Source: JAGZEG01 sp963930185 (GTDB lineage Bacteria > Actinomycetota > Coriobacteriia > Coriobacteriales > UMGS124). Taken from it: a DNA stretch of 14,439 nucleotides. The stretch is taken from positions 1 to 14,439 of the forward strand of contig CAWVLT010000017.1 in assembly GCA_963930185.1 (NCBI GenBank). Reading direction: 5' to 3'. This document shows, in pieces, positions 6,868 through 13,456 of this stretch (position 1 is its first letter; each line of letters starts with the position of its first letter). The position numbers and the translations under genes are program-made. The notes beneath the pieces were generated by a model that had not been told where the DNA came from, did no database searches, and saw only the letters and a program-made list of their open reading frames with translations.

Positions 6868-7911
6868 CTACCAGAGGGACGACGGCTCCGTCTGCTCGAG
6901 AAGGCCAAGCACCTCCGCACCGCGCTGGGTGCGCCCCATCGAGCGTGACTCGATTGATTCTAAGGCTTCTTGGAGCTCATAGGACGGAGAGTCTATGAAC
7001 TTCATGGCCTCGCCCGTTGCCGGGTGGGTAAACGCAAGGCTCCACGAGTGGAGGAACTGCCGGTCCAGGTCGAGGTTGGCCCCCGGCGTGCCGCGCCCGT
7101 AGAGCTGGTCACCCACCACCGGGTGGTTGATGTAGCCCATGTGGACGCGGATCTGGTGGGTCCGCCCCGTGAAGAGCTTGCACTCGAGGAGGGTGTAGCC
7201 GTCGTCGCGCCTGCCGGCCTCGAAGCGCTCGAGGACCGAGAAGGTGGTGACGCTCTGGCGCGCCATGGGGTCCTCGCTGACGGCCATGCGCAGCCGGTCG
7301 CGCTGAGAGCGGGCGATGGGCGCGTCGATGATGCCGGTGTCGGGGGCGATGTAGCCCTGGACGAGCGTCACGTAGCGACGGTCGACCGAGCGCAGGCGAA
7401 TCGCGTCCTGCAGGGCCGCCTGCGTCTGGTCGTCCTTGGCAGCGAGCATGAGGCCCGTGGTGTCCTGGTCCAGGCGGTGGACGATGCCGGGGCGATCCTC
7501 CCCCTGCAGGGTGCCGAGATGCTCGATGCCGCAGTGGAACACCAGGGCGTTGGCCAGGGTGTGCGAGGGGTGCCCCGGGGAGGGATGGCACACCAGGCCG
7601 CGCTGCTTGGAGAGCACGATGAGGTGCTCGTCCTCGAAGCGGATGTCGAGCGGGATGCGCTCGGGCACGAGCACGGCGCGGTCGTCGTCAGGAAGCGGCA
7701 CGACCGCCTCGATGCGGTCCCCCTCGCGCACGAGGTACTTCTTGCTGAGCTCGGGCTGGCCGTTGACGGTGACCTCGCCGGCCTCGATGAGCCTGACGGC
7801 GAGGCTGCGGCTCATCGAGGAGCTCTGCGAGCCCAGGAAGGCGTCGAGGCGCTGGCCGTCGTCCTCCTGACTCACGAGGACGCGGTACGTGCTGCTTAGG
7901 CTGTCGCTCAT
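6868..7911 (-). CDS. rluD: 23S rRNA pseudouridine synthase, RluD/RluA family
   Basis: Converts specific uridines in 23S rRNA to pseudouridine; cytoplasmic. The protein has 347 residues. An S4 RNA-binding domain (about 17-75) precedes the catalytic domain. The catalytic Asp148 lies in HRLDQDTTGL (145-154), the RluA-family HRLDxxTSGL motif, and GRTHQIRVHM (249-258) is the second family motif. The ATG at 7911 overlaps the lspA stop as ATGA and has GGGAGAG just upstream, which fixes this start over a longer in-frame extension into lspA. It is the third gene of the ileS-lspA-rluD unit. A short acidic tail after residue 320 has no motif. The family is certain; the exact target uridines are not, since RluC/RluD paralogues look alike. 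Confidence 0.93.
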   Translation of the reverse strand: MSDSLSSTYRVLVSQEDDGQRLDAFLGSQSSSMSRSLAVRLIEAGEVTVNGQPELSKKYLVREGDRIEAVVPLPDDDRAVLVPERIPLDIRFEDEHLIVLSKQRGLVCHPSPGHPSHTLANALVFHCGIEHLGTLQGEDRPGIVHRLDQDTTGLMLAAKDDQTQAALQDAIRLRSVDRRYVTLVQGYIAPDTGIIDAPIARSQRDRLRMAVSEDPMARQSVTTFSVLERFEAGRRDDGYTLLECKLFTGRTHQIRVHMGYINHPVVGDQLYGRGTPGANLDLDRQFLHSWSLAFTHPATGEAMKFIDSPSYELQEALESIESRSMGRTQRGAEVLGLLEQTEPSSLW

Positions 7912-8471
7912 CGGCTCTCTCCCTTCGGGTGGGCACCGTCGCCGGGGCCATCTGGGCTGCCTGCGTTCACCGCCGCGCGCGGCCCGACGAGCTGGCATGC
8001 GACGAACAGGACGCATCCGCACACGATTGCCACGTCGGCCACGTTGAAGACCGGGAACTCCACGAACAGGGTCTTGAACATGTCGGTCACGTACCCCAGA
8101 GCGACGCGGTCGATGATGTTCCCGGCGGCCCCGGCGCACACCAGCGAGAGCGCGAGCAGCTCGGGGGTGCGGACGGAGCGCGACACGAAAAGGTAGGCAA
8201 GGCAGGCGGCGATCACGAGCACGCCGCAGATGACGAAGGCCTCGACATGCCCGCCCAGGATCCCGAAGGCTGCGCCCACGTTGCGCACGAGGCGAAGCCC
8301 CAGCACGCCCGGTATGAGCACGATCTGCTCCCCCGCCGCCAGCGCGTCGCGCGCCCAGAGCTTGACGAGCTGGTCAAGCGCGACGATGACCGCCACGACG
8401 AGGGCGAACGCGGCCAGCGTGCGGCCGCGCCCGCCCCGGGCAGTCCTTGACGTGTCGAGCGGCCTGGTCAT
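7908..8471 (-). CDS. lspA: Lipoprotein signal peptidase (signal peptidase II)
   Basis: Cleaves the signal peptide of prolipoproteins after lipidation; integral membrane aspartyl protease. The protein has 187 residues, slightly long. Four membrane helices are visible: about 18-37, 70-97, 103-118 and 141-163. Conserved blocks are DQLVKLWA, VRNVGAAFGIL (62-72), GNIIDRV with catalytic Asp121, and FNVADVAI with catalytic Asp146. The final 25 residues, about 163-187, are a Gly/Pro/Asp-rich hydrophilic tail. The ATG at 8471 overlaps the ileS TGA (ATGA), so translation is coupled to ileS; a longer in-frame extension inside ileS is rejected for that reason. Its own stop overlaps the rluD start in the same way. 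Confidence 0.96.
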   Translation of the reverse strand: MTRPLDTSRTARGGRGRTLAAFALVVAVIVALDQLVKLWARDALAAGEQIVLIPGVLGLRLVRNVGAAFGILGGHVEAFVICGVLVIAACLAYLFVSRSVRTPELLALSLVCAGAAGNIIDRVALGYVTDMFKTLFVEFPVFNVADVAIVCGCVLFVACQLVGPRAAVNAGSPDGPGDGAHPKGESR

Positions 8472-11302
8472 CGACCGCAGTCGCAGCCCGGCGCGCCGCT
8501 TCCGGCGGCGGCGACTGCCTCGTGGCAGCGCGGGCACAGGCCGTCGGCGCCCAGCTCGCGCACGTTCCAGCAGCGGGGGCACTTCTCGCCAGACGCCACC
8601 TCGACGACGGCGCTCGCCTGCTCGTCGTCAGCCACGCCGCAGGAAAGCTCGACACCGGCGACGATGAAGAACTCGGCGAGGTCAAGCCCGCTGTCCTTAA
8701 GGTCGGCCACCGTCTTTGCGGGGGCGCTCACGCGCACGAACGCCTCCTGGCTCTTGGAGACCACGCCCTGGGCGCGCGCCTCCTCCAGCGCCTTGGTCAC
8801 CGCGTCGCGCACCTGCAGGGCCTCGGCGTACACGCCGAGCAGCGGGGCGCGCACCTCGGGCGCAAGCGGCGCCTCATACCAGGAGAGAAGCGCGGCGAAG
8901 CGCTGGCCCTCCTTCATGGACTCGGGCAGGTACTCCATGGCCTCGTCGCAGGTGAAGGCCAGGATGGGCTGCAGGTCGCGCACGAGCATCGCCAGGATCT
9001 GCGCGAGCACCGTCTGCGCGCTGCGACGGCCCAGCGAGTCGGCGGCGTCGCAGTACGTGCGGTCCTTGAGCACGTCCAGGTACACGTTGGACAGCTCGGT
9101 CACCACGTACTCGTACAGCGCACGGTACACGCCGTTGAAGCGGTATCCCGCGTAGGCCTCGCTCACCGCGTCGTGCACCTCGCACATGCGGGCCAGGGCC
9201 ATCTTGTCGAGGGGCAGCAGCTCGTCGAAGGAAACGGAGTCGCAGGCGGGGTCGAAGTCGTAGAGCTCGGAGAGCAGGAAGCGGATCGTGTTGCGGAAGC
9301 GGCGGTAGGCCTCACTCGTGCGCTTGAGGATCTCGTCGTCGATCGAGACGTCGCCGCTCGTGTCGGTGGAGGCCACCCACAGGCGCAGGATGTCGGCGCC
9401 CAGCGTGCCGCACACCTTGTTGGGGTCGACGACGTTGCCCAGCGACTTGCTCATCTTGCGGCCCTGGCCGTCGAGCGTGAAGCCCTGGGAGACCACCGCG
9501 CGGTAGGGGGCGTAGCCGTTGGCGCCCACGCTGGTGAGCAGCGAGCTCTGGAACCAGCCGCGGTGCTGGTCGGAGCCCTCGAGGTACATGTCGCAGGGGT
9601 ACTCCAGCTCGTCGCGCCCCTCGCACACGGCCTTCCAGGACACGCCCGAGTCCCACCACACGTCGAGGATGTCGCGGTCGGCCCTGAGGTTGTGCCCGCC
9701 GCATGCGGGGCAGGTGCACGCGTCGCCCAGGTAGTCGGCCGGGGCGTCGGTGAACCAGGCGTCGGAGCCCTTCTCCTTGAACAGGGCGATCACCGCGTCG
9801 AGCGTCGCGTCGTTCATGACCTTCTCGCCACAGTCGGCGCAGGTGAAGCTGGGGATGGGCACGCCCCAGTTGCGCTGGCGCGAGATGCACCAGTCCGGGC
9901 GGCCCTCCACCATGGACCCGATGCGGTTCTTGGCGTGCTCGGGGTACCAGGTGACCTGGTTGTAGATGGCGTCGAGCGCCTCCCGTCGCAGGCCCGTGCT
10001 ATCCATGGAGACGAACCACTGGTCGGTCGCGCGGAAGATCGTCGGGCGCTTGCAGCGCCAGCAGTGCGGGTAGGAGTGGTCGATCTTGCGCTGGGCGACC
10101 AGGGTGCCGCGCTGCTGGAGGAACTCGATGACGTGGGGGTTGGCCTCGTCGGTGTCCATGCCCGAGAAGGGACCGCCCTTGCCCAGGCCCTCGCCCTCGT
10201 AGAAGCGGCCGTCGTCGTCGATGGGCATGACGAAGTCCTGGCTCACCTGGTTGACGTAGGCGTAGTAGTCGTCGGCGCCGTGGCCGGGCGCGATGTGCAC
10301 GATGCCCGTGCCCTCGTCGGTGCCCACGTAGTCGGCGACGATGGAGACGCCCTGCTCCCCCTCGAAGATGGGGTGCGCGTAGTGCAGGCCCGCGAGGCGC
10401 TCGCCGGTGCACGACCACTGGCCGCCGTCCACGCACACGAGCTCGAGGTCCCAGCCGGCGATCTCGCAGAGGCGCTCGGCGAGCTCGCGCACCACGATCT
10501 CGGCGCGGCCCTCCCGGGCGATGGCCACGTACTCGGCGTCGCCCTTCAGGGCCACGGCCTGGTCGGCCGGGACGGTCCAGGGCGTGGTGGTCCAGATCAC
10601 GAAGTCAACCGGGCCGTCGAAGCCCTCGAGGCCGGGCACGGGCTCGACGATCTCGAAGCGCACGAAGATCGAGGGGCTCACCTCGTTGGCGTACTCGATC
10701 TCGGCCTCGGCCAGGGCAGTGTGGCAGTGCTTGCACCAGTGCACCGGCTTGCGGCCGCGATAGACCATGCCGCGGTCGTACATGGCCTTGAAGACCTCGA
10801 TGTCGGCCGCGTCGTGCTCGTGGTAGAGCGTGAGGTAGGGGTTGTCCCAGTCACCAAGCACGCCCAGGCGCTTGAAGCCCTCGCGCTGCAGGTCGAGGTT
10901 CTCCACCGCGAACTCGCGGCACATCTCGCGGATCTTCTCGACCGGCGTGTCGTTGAACTTCTTGGTGCCCAGGGCCTCCTCGACCTTGTGCTCGATGGGC
11001 TGGCCGTGGCAGTCCCAGCCGGGGACGTAGGGCGTCTGCCTGCCCTGCATGGACCAGTAGCGGCAGATGATGTCCTTGGAGATCTTGTTCATGGCATGGC
11101 CCACGTGGATGGGGCCGTTGGCATAGGGAGGTCCGTCGTGCAGGACGAACTTGTCGTGACCCTCGTTCTTCTTCTGCAGCAGCTCGTAGACGTGGTTCTC
11201 CTGCCACATGGCCAGGCGCTTCGGCTCGCTCTGCGCAAGGCCGCCGCGCATCGGGAAATCCGTCTTGGGCAGGTTCATCGTGTGCTTGTAGTCACTTGCC
11301 AC
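8468..11302 (-). CDS. ileS: Isoleucyl-tRNA synthetase
   Basis: Charges tRNA-Ile and edits mischarged valine; cytoplasmic class I enzyme of 944 residues. In order: GPIHVGHAMNK (HIGH motif, 66-69), the CP1 editing domain with TTTPWTVP (238-245) and GTGIVHIAPGHG (331-342), KMSKS at 616-620, the anticodon-binding helical domain, and a C-terminal zinc finger with Cys908, 911, 923 and 926 (CPRCW...CPRC). This is the shorter bacterial form with the C-terminal zinc knuckle. I choose GTG at 11302 because GGAGGAGG lies 9 nt upstream. The first ATG, eight codons later at 11278, would be 33 nt from that site, and the open frame upstream is riboswitch RNA. First gene of ileS-lspA-rluD; regulated by the T-box upstream. 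Confidence 0.97.
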   Translation of the reverse strand: MASDYKHTMNLPKTDFPMRGGLAQSEPKRLAMWQENHVYELLQKKNEGHDKFVLHDGPPYANGPIHVGHAMNKISKDIICRYWSMQGRQTPYVPGWDCHGQPIEHKVEEALGTKKFNDTPVEKIREMCREFAVENLDLQREGFKRLGVLGDWDNPYLTLYHEHDAADIEVFKAMYDRGMVYRGRKPVHWCKHCHTALAEAEIEYANEVSPSIFVRFEIVEPVPGLEGFDGPVDFVIWTTTPWTVPADQAVALKGDAEYVAIAREGRAEIVVRELAERLCEIAGWDLELVCVDGGQWSCTGERLAGLHYAHPIFEGEQGVSIVADYVGTDEGTGIVHIAPGHGADDYYAYVNQVSQDFVMPIDDDGRFYEGEGLGKGGPFSGMDTDEANPHVIEFLQQRGTLVAQRKIDHSYPHCWRCKRPTIFRATDQWFVSMDSTGLRREALDAIYNQVTWYPEHAKNRIGSMVEGRPDWCISRQRNWGVPIPSFTCADCGEKVMNDATLDAVIALFKEKGSDAWFTDAPADYLGDACTCPACGGHNLRADRDILDVWWDSGVSWKAVCEGRDELEYPCDMYLEGSDQHRGWFQSSLLTSVGANGYAPYRAVVSQGFTLDGQGRKMSKSLGNVVDPNKVCGTLGADILRLWVASTDTSGDVSIDDEILKRTSEAYRRFRNTIRFLLSELYDFDPACDSVSFDELLPLDKMALARMCEVHDAVSEAYAGYRFNGVYRALYEYVVTELSNVYLDVLKDRTYCDAADSLGRRSAQTVLAQILAMLVRDLQPILAFTCDEAMEYLPESMKEGQRFAALLSWYEAPLAPEVRAPLLGVYAEALQVRDAVTKALEEARAQGVVSKSQEAFVRVSAPAKTVADLKDSGLDLAEFFIVAGVELSCGVADDEQASAVVEVASGEKCPRCWNVRELGADGLCPRCHEAVAAAGSGAPGCDCGR

Positions 11303-11311
11303 CTGGTACGA

Positions 11312-11319
11312 CCTCCTCC
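11312..11319 (-). promoter_or_regulatory. Ribosome-binding site of ileS (GGAGGAGG)
   Basis: GGAGGAGG lies 9 nt before the GTG at 11302 and fixes the ileS start. Directly upstream on the transcript, GGGCCCGTCGGGCCC (11322-11336) can form a GC-only hairpin that would crowd this site. Confidence 0.8.
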
Positions 11320-11354
11320 TTCGGGCCCGACGGGCCCCGTCGAATCGGGCGCAC

Positions 11355-11393
11355 AAAAAAGGCGCCCGTCCCCTCGCGCTGGGACGAAGCGCC
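11355..11393 (-). terminator. Intrinsic terminator of the ileS T-box
   Basis: GGCGCTTCGTCCC (11393-11381) pairs with GGGGACGGGCGCC (11373-11361), about 12 bp with one bulged T, followed by TTTTTT (11360-11355). Its 5' arm contains the CGTCCC segment also needed by the antiterminator, so the two folds exclude each other. Confidence 0.93.
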
Positions 11394-11676
11394 TCAACAT
11401 CCGCCAGCGAGCCCTCGCCTCGGTCGTGGCGAGGGGAACGCGCGGCGAAGTGAACGGACAAGGCTTCGCGCTAACCACCCAGCGAGCGGAACTCCGCTGT
11501 ACTCGGCTGACCTGTGACGGCGGTCATTCCGACGACGTCTACTCGCGAGGGACGCAACTCCCCCGCTTTGGGGCCGCGGCTCCGGGGTGATGTTCGCCTG
11601 GACGTGGCGCGGGTTTCCAGCGGCCCCGCTCTCTTGGGCCACGCTGCCCAGGGTACTCGTCCCCATCACAGCTTTG
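11355..11676 (-). ncRNA. T-box riboswitch (isoleucine) in the ileS leader
   Basis: The leader RNA reads uncharged tRNA-Ile and lets transcription pass into ileS when isoleucine is short. Stem I: GGGG (11664-11661) pairs with CCCC (11587-11584), with ACGAGTA on the 5' side and GAACATCACC on the 3' side. The specifier codon is ATC (11591-11589), isoleucine. CCTGG/CCAGG and CGTGG/CCACG continue the stem, and AGAGA followed by GCGGG, GCCGCTGGAAA and CCCGC is the classic distal bulge and loop. The T-box sequence GGGTGGTTAGCGCG (11480-11467) has TGGT, complementary to the tRNA end ACCA with an A discriminator base as in tRNA-Ile. CGCTGGG just there pairs perfectly with CCCAGCG (11383-11377) to form the antiterminator, which competes with the terminator. 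The 5' end is inferred from stem I and the -10 candidate. Confidence 0.95.
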
Positions 11677-11682
11677 GAAGAC

Positions 11683-11691
11683 AGGGTAGCA
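11683..11691 (-). promoter_or_regulatory. Candidate ileS promoter, extended -10 (TGCTACCCT)
   Basis: TGCTACCCT on the minus strand would start transcription near 11676, just ahead of T-box stem I, as expected for such leaders. The hexamer TACCCT matches 4 of 6 and no -35 is visible, so this is placed mainly by position. Confidence 0.35.
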
Positions 11692-11921
11692 CGCAAGGCC
11701 GGCAGCCTCCTCACGCGACAGCCGCCTGCCATGCAGAAAACGCAAAGTGTGCAGATGGCGCACCCACGGCGGATGGCGCGCCGATGGCGTCGAAGCCGCG
11801 GCGCGGGCACGGCGGACTGGCGACTGCGTGGTGACCCGAGCCGAGAGACGGCCGCAGATGAGCGAGATGCACGGCGGAATCCGCGAATGATTGGCTTTTG
11901 CACACGTTTGCAGCCCTACGT

Positions 11922-12103
11922 GGAAAGAAAACGGACTTTGGAACGAGTTGTCCAACTTGTCATGCCAATGCATCGGCTGACATGTCTTTCTATATACAAT
12001 AATACTAAATAGGGCATAATCATTGTGCAACTTGTTTTACATATATCGTTTACTTGAAATCATACGCATTCAGAGAGGTCGTTCCAAAGTCCCAAAACTT
12101 TCC
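11922..12103. mobile_element. AT-rich segment bounded by inverted repeats (MITE-like or invertible element)
   Basis: GGACTTTGGAACGA (11933-11946) and its exact complement TCGTTCCAAAGTCC (12079-12092) are a perfect 14-bp inverted repeat 132 bp apart. Each core copy is flanked outside by AAAAC in the same orientation (11928-11932 and 12094-12098), as a 5-bp target duplication would be. Beyond that, GGAAAG (11922-11927) faces CTTTCC (12098-12103). Removing the segment and one AAAAC restores GGAAAGAAAACTTTCC, a perfect 6-bp hairpin, a plausible insertion target. The interior is far richer in A+T than its surroundings, encodes nothing, and carries promoter-like sequence on both strands (plus CTGACA 11977-11982 with TAATAC 12000-12005; minus TTGCAC 12030-12025 with TAGTAT 12007-12002). 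It could also be an invertible promoter or a paired operator. No transposase or recombinase gene is nearby. Confidence 0.5.
11948..12036. repeat. Pair of 13-bp direct repeats inside the AT-rich segment
   Basis: TTGTCCAACTTGT (11948-11960) and TTGTGCAACTTGT (12024-12036) match at 12 of 13 positions, 76 bp apart start to start. Both lie inside the inverted-repeat-bounded segment and flank its promoter-like core. They may be protein-binding sites or a trace of the element's origin. Confidence 0.55.
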
Positions 12104-12241
12104 CGAAAGGCCCCCATTCCGATGTCAAAAGACACAGGAGCCGTGCATCGACCCCCGCACCCGATCTCCCGACCTCCCGATGGAGGCAGTTGCCCCCACG
12201 TTGATACCCCGGATATCCCACACAGCCCGTGAGGCAGAGGC

Positions 12242-12281
12242 ACCTCCAGGGAGGTCCCCGTCGGTCGGCCGTCCGACCGGC
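12242..12281 (-). terminator. Tandem hairpins downstream of the HAD gene
   Basis: A stem of about 9 bp (GTCGGTCGG, loop CCGT, CCGACCGGC; 12260-12281, one T-G pair), then ACCTCC/GGAGGT (12242-12255) with a 2-nt loop. They lie 58-97 nt past the HAD stop on its transcript. Neither has a T tract, so they may only stabilise or help end the mRNA. Confidence 0.3.
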
Positions 12282-12338
12282 TAGCAGGAGGGTCCGCCAG
12301 ACGGGGCCTGCCAGCCGGAGCCTGTCGGCCGGGGCCGT

Positions 12339-13115
12339 CTATGCGCGCTCGGCCTTGCGGGCATACCCTCCCGCGACAAAACGCTCGACGTCGAGTTCGG
12401 CATAGGAGCGGATGGCCACGTCGGCCAGGTCGGAAAGCTCCTCGAAGGTACCTGCCTCGTCCTGGTCCCAGATGCCCACCGTTCGATAGTCGGTGCAGGC
12501 CAGGGTGCGCAGCGCGTAGGCCGCGTCCTCGAATACCCAGGTGGCCGCGACCGGAGTGCCCATGAGCTCACGGGCGCGGTCGTAGACGGCAGGCTCGCGC
12601 TTGGAGGCACCCACGTCGTCGGTGGAGACGATCGCGCTCACGAGCGGCGCCAGCCCGGTGTGCTCACAGCCGGCGACGAGCATGGCGTGCGGCGTGGACG
12701 AGGCGATGGAGCAGCGTATGCCCCGGGCGCGTAGCTCGCGCACGAACTCGAGGGCGCCGGGGCGCATCACCGAGCGCTCGGCGTAGTAGCGCATGAGGTA
12801 GTCCTCCATCATGTCGGCGACGTCCTGCTCGCTTTTGCCCAGGCCGAGCTCGCCGTGGAAGAAGGTGAGCGTCTCGGGCAGGGTGAGGGTGTGCAGCATG
12901 GCGCGCTCGGCCTCGGTGATGGCATGGCCAGCGCGGCCCGCCAGCTCGTCCTCCATGCCATGCCACATGGCCATGGAGTCCATGAGGGTGCCGTCGCAGT
13001 CGAAGATCACGCCGGCGACGGGCGCGACGGGCAGGGCGGCACCGCGCGCGCCGCCCTCCTGGCCAGCGGCGGGCTGGCCTGTCGTGGCGGTCATCATGTC
13101 CGTGTCGTGAGTCAC
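12339..13115 (-). CDS. HAD-superfamily phosphatase (beta-phosphoglucomutase-like)
   Basis: A Mg2+-dependent phosphatase or phosphomutase acting on an unknown small phosphate; cytoplasmic. The protein has 258 residues. The first 33 are a poorly conserved Ala/Gly/Thr-rich extension. Then motif I is FDCDGTLMDS (nucleophile Asp39, acid/base Asp41), motif II is SIASSTP (Ser139/Ser140), motif III is Lys172 in GASKREP, and motif IV is WVFEDAAYALRT (Glu196-Asp197). The helical cap lies between residues 50 and 120, as in subfamily I (PGMB-like) enzymes. The GTG at 13115 has GGAGG only 4 nt upstream; ATG codons at 13097 and 13094 are alternatives that would shorten the extension. It is divergent from ftsH and monocistronic. 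The substrate cannot be deduced. Confidence 0.88.
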   Translation of the reverse strand: MTHDTDMMTATTGQPAAGQEGGARGAALPVAPVAGVIFDCDGTLMDSMAMWHGMEDELAGRAGHAITEAERAMLHTLTLPETLTFFHGELGLGKSEQDVADMMEDYLMRYYAERSVMRPGALEFVRELRARGIRCSIASSTPHAMLVAGCEHTGLAPLVSAIVSTDDVGASKREPAVYDRARELMGTPVAATWVFEDAAYALRTLACTDYRTVGIWDQDEAGTFEELSDLADVAIRSYAELDVERFVAGGYARKAERA

Positions 13116-13193
13116 GCGTCCTCCAGGGGAAGTCTCGAGGCGCCCGGGCGGGCGCGCTCGTCGTGCCGGGCGTACGAAGGTCTGTGCGCACGT

Positions 13194-13260
13194 TGAACGC
13201 GCAAGCTGAACGCGCGCAAGCTAAACGTGCAAGATAAACGCACAAGCCGAACGCACAAGC
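13194..13260. repeat. Five tandem 13-bp repeats upstream of the HAD gene
   Basis: Units of TGAACGCGCAAGC type: 13194-13206, 13207-13221 (15 bp, an extra CG), 13222-13234, 13235-13247 and 13248-13260. Differences are mostly transitions (TAAACGTGCAAGA, TAAACGCACAAGC, CGAACGCACAAGC). The array begins right after a minus-strand -10 candidate, so it would be the very 5' end of the HAD mRNA. It is also upstream of divergent ftsH. It may be regulator-binding iterons or simply slippage. Confidence 0.75.
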
Positions 13261-13269
13261 TGACGTACC

Positions 13270-13298
13270 ACTATACCGCCTATGAGTTTTTAAGGTAA
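13270..13298 (-). promoter_or_regulatory. Candidate HAD promoter
   Basis: On the minus strand TATAGT (13275-13270, 5 of 6) is preceded, 17 bp away, by TTACCT (13298-13293, 3 of 6). Transcription would start near 13263, at the edge of the tandem repeat array, giving a leader of about 150 nt. Confidence 0.45.
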
Positions 13299-13315
13299 CC
13301 TCAAGACAAGATGAA

Positions 13316-13321
13316 GATAAT
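13316..13321 (+). promoter_or_regulatory. Candidate ftsH promoter -10 (GATAAT)
   Basis: GATAAT matches 5 of 6 in an AT-rich stretch, with no clear -35. It would give a leader of about 130 nt. That leader includes a 7-bp inverted repeat ATGCGAG/CTCGCAT (13356-13362 and 13384-13390) of unknown role. Confidence 0.35.
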
Positions 13322-13456
13322 ATTAGTGCACCTGCCCAACATGGGCGCGGACGCGATGCGAGGGCCCGCTCATTGGGTAGAAGCTCGCATGAGCCGACAT
13401 GTGACCAAACGTCGACAGCAAACTGCGACGAGGAGGAGAAAGGACCACCCGCCACG

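Larger units (their letters stand above)
11692..12338. other. Gene-free region between the ileS promoter and the HAD gene
   Basis: No convincing gene. Open frames here on either strand have no ribosome-binding site or recognisable protein, and most run into the T-box. 11692-11921 is ordinary GC-rich spacer turning AT-rich toward its right end. 11922-12103 is the repeat-bounded segment described separately. 12104-12338 is GC-rich and holds two hairpins after the HAD gene. Confidence 0.7.

Noticed and set aside
8447..11590. 1047-codon plus-strand open frame opposite ileS
   Set aside because: Antisense shadow of ileS caused by codon bias. It runs into the T-box and has no recognisable domain. 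The similar frames opposite the reductase (3635-5338) and the glycosyltransferase (5396-6982) are rejected for the same reason.
11539..12030. 163-codon minus-strand open frame across the T-box and the AT-rich segment
   Set aside because: It overlaps the riboswitch stem I, its composition changes abruptly along its length, and it has no ribosome-binding site or homology that I recognise.
11922..12103. Phase-variable promoter controlling ileS
   Set aside because: Kept only as a secondary reading of the repeat-bounded segment. ileS is essential and has its own T-box starting about 250 bp away, and no recombinase gene is nearby.
12023..12232. 69-codon plus-strand open frame right of the AT-rich segment
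   Set aside because: No ribosome-binding site, a Pro/Arg-rich low-complexity tail, and it crosses the boundary of the repeat-bounded segment.
13194..13260. CRISPR array
   Set aside because: The 13-bp units are directly adjacent with no spacers, and no cas genes are present.
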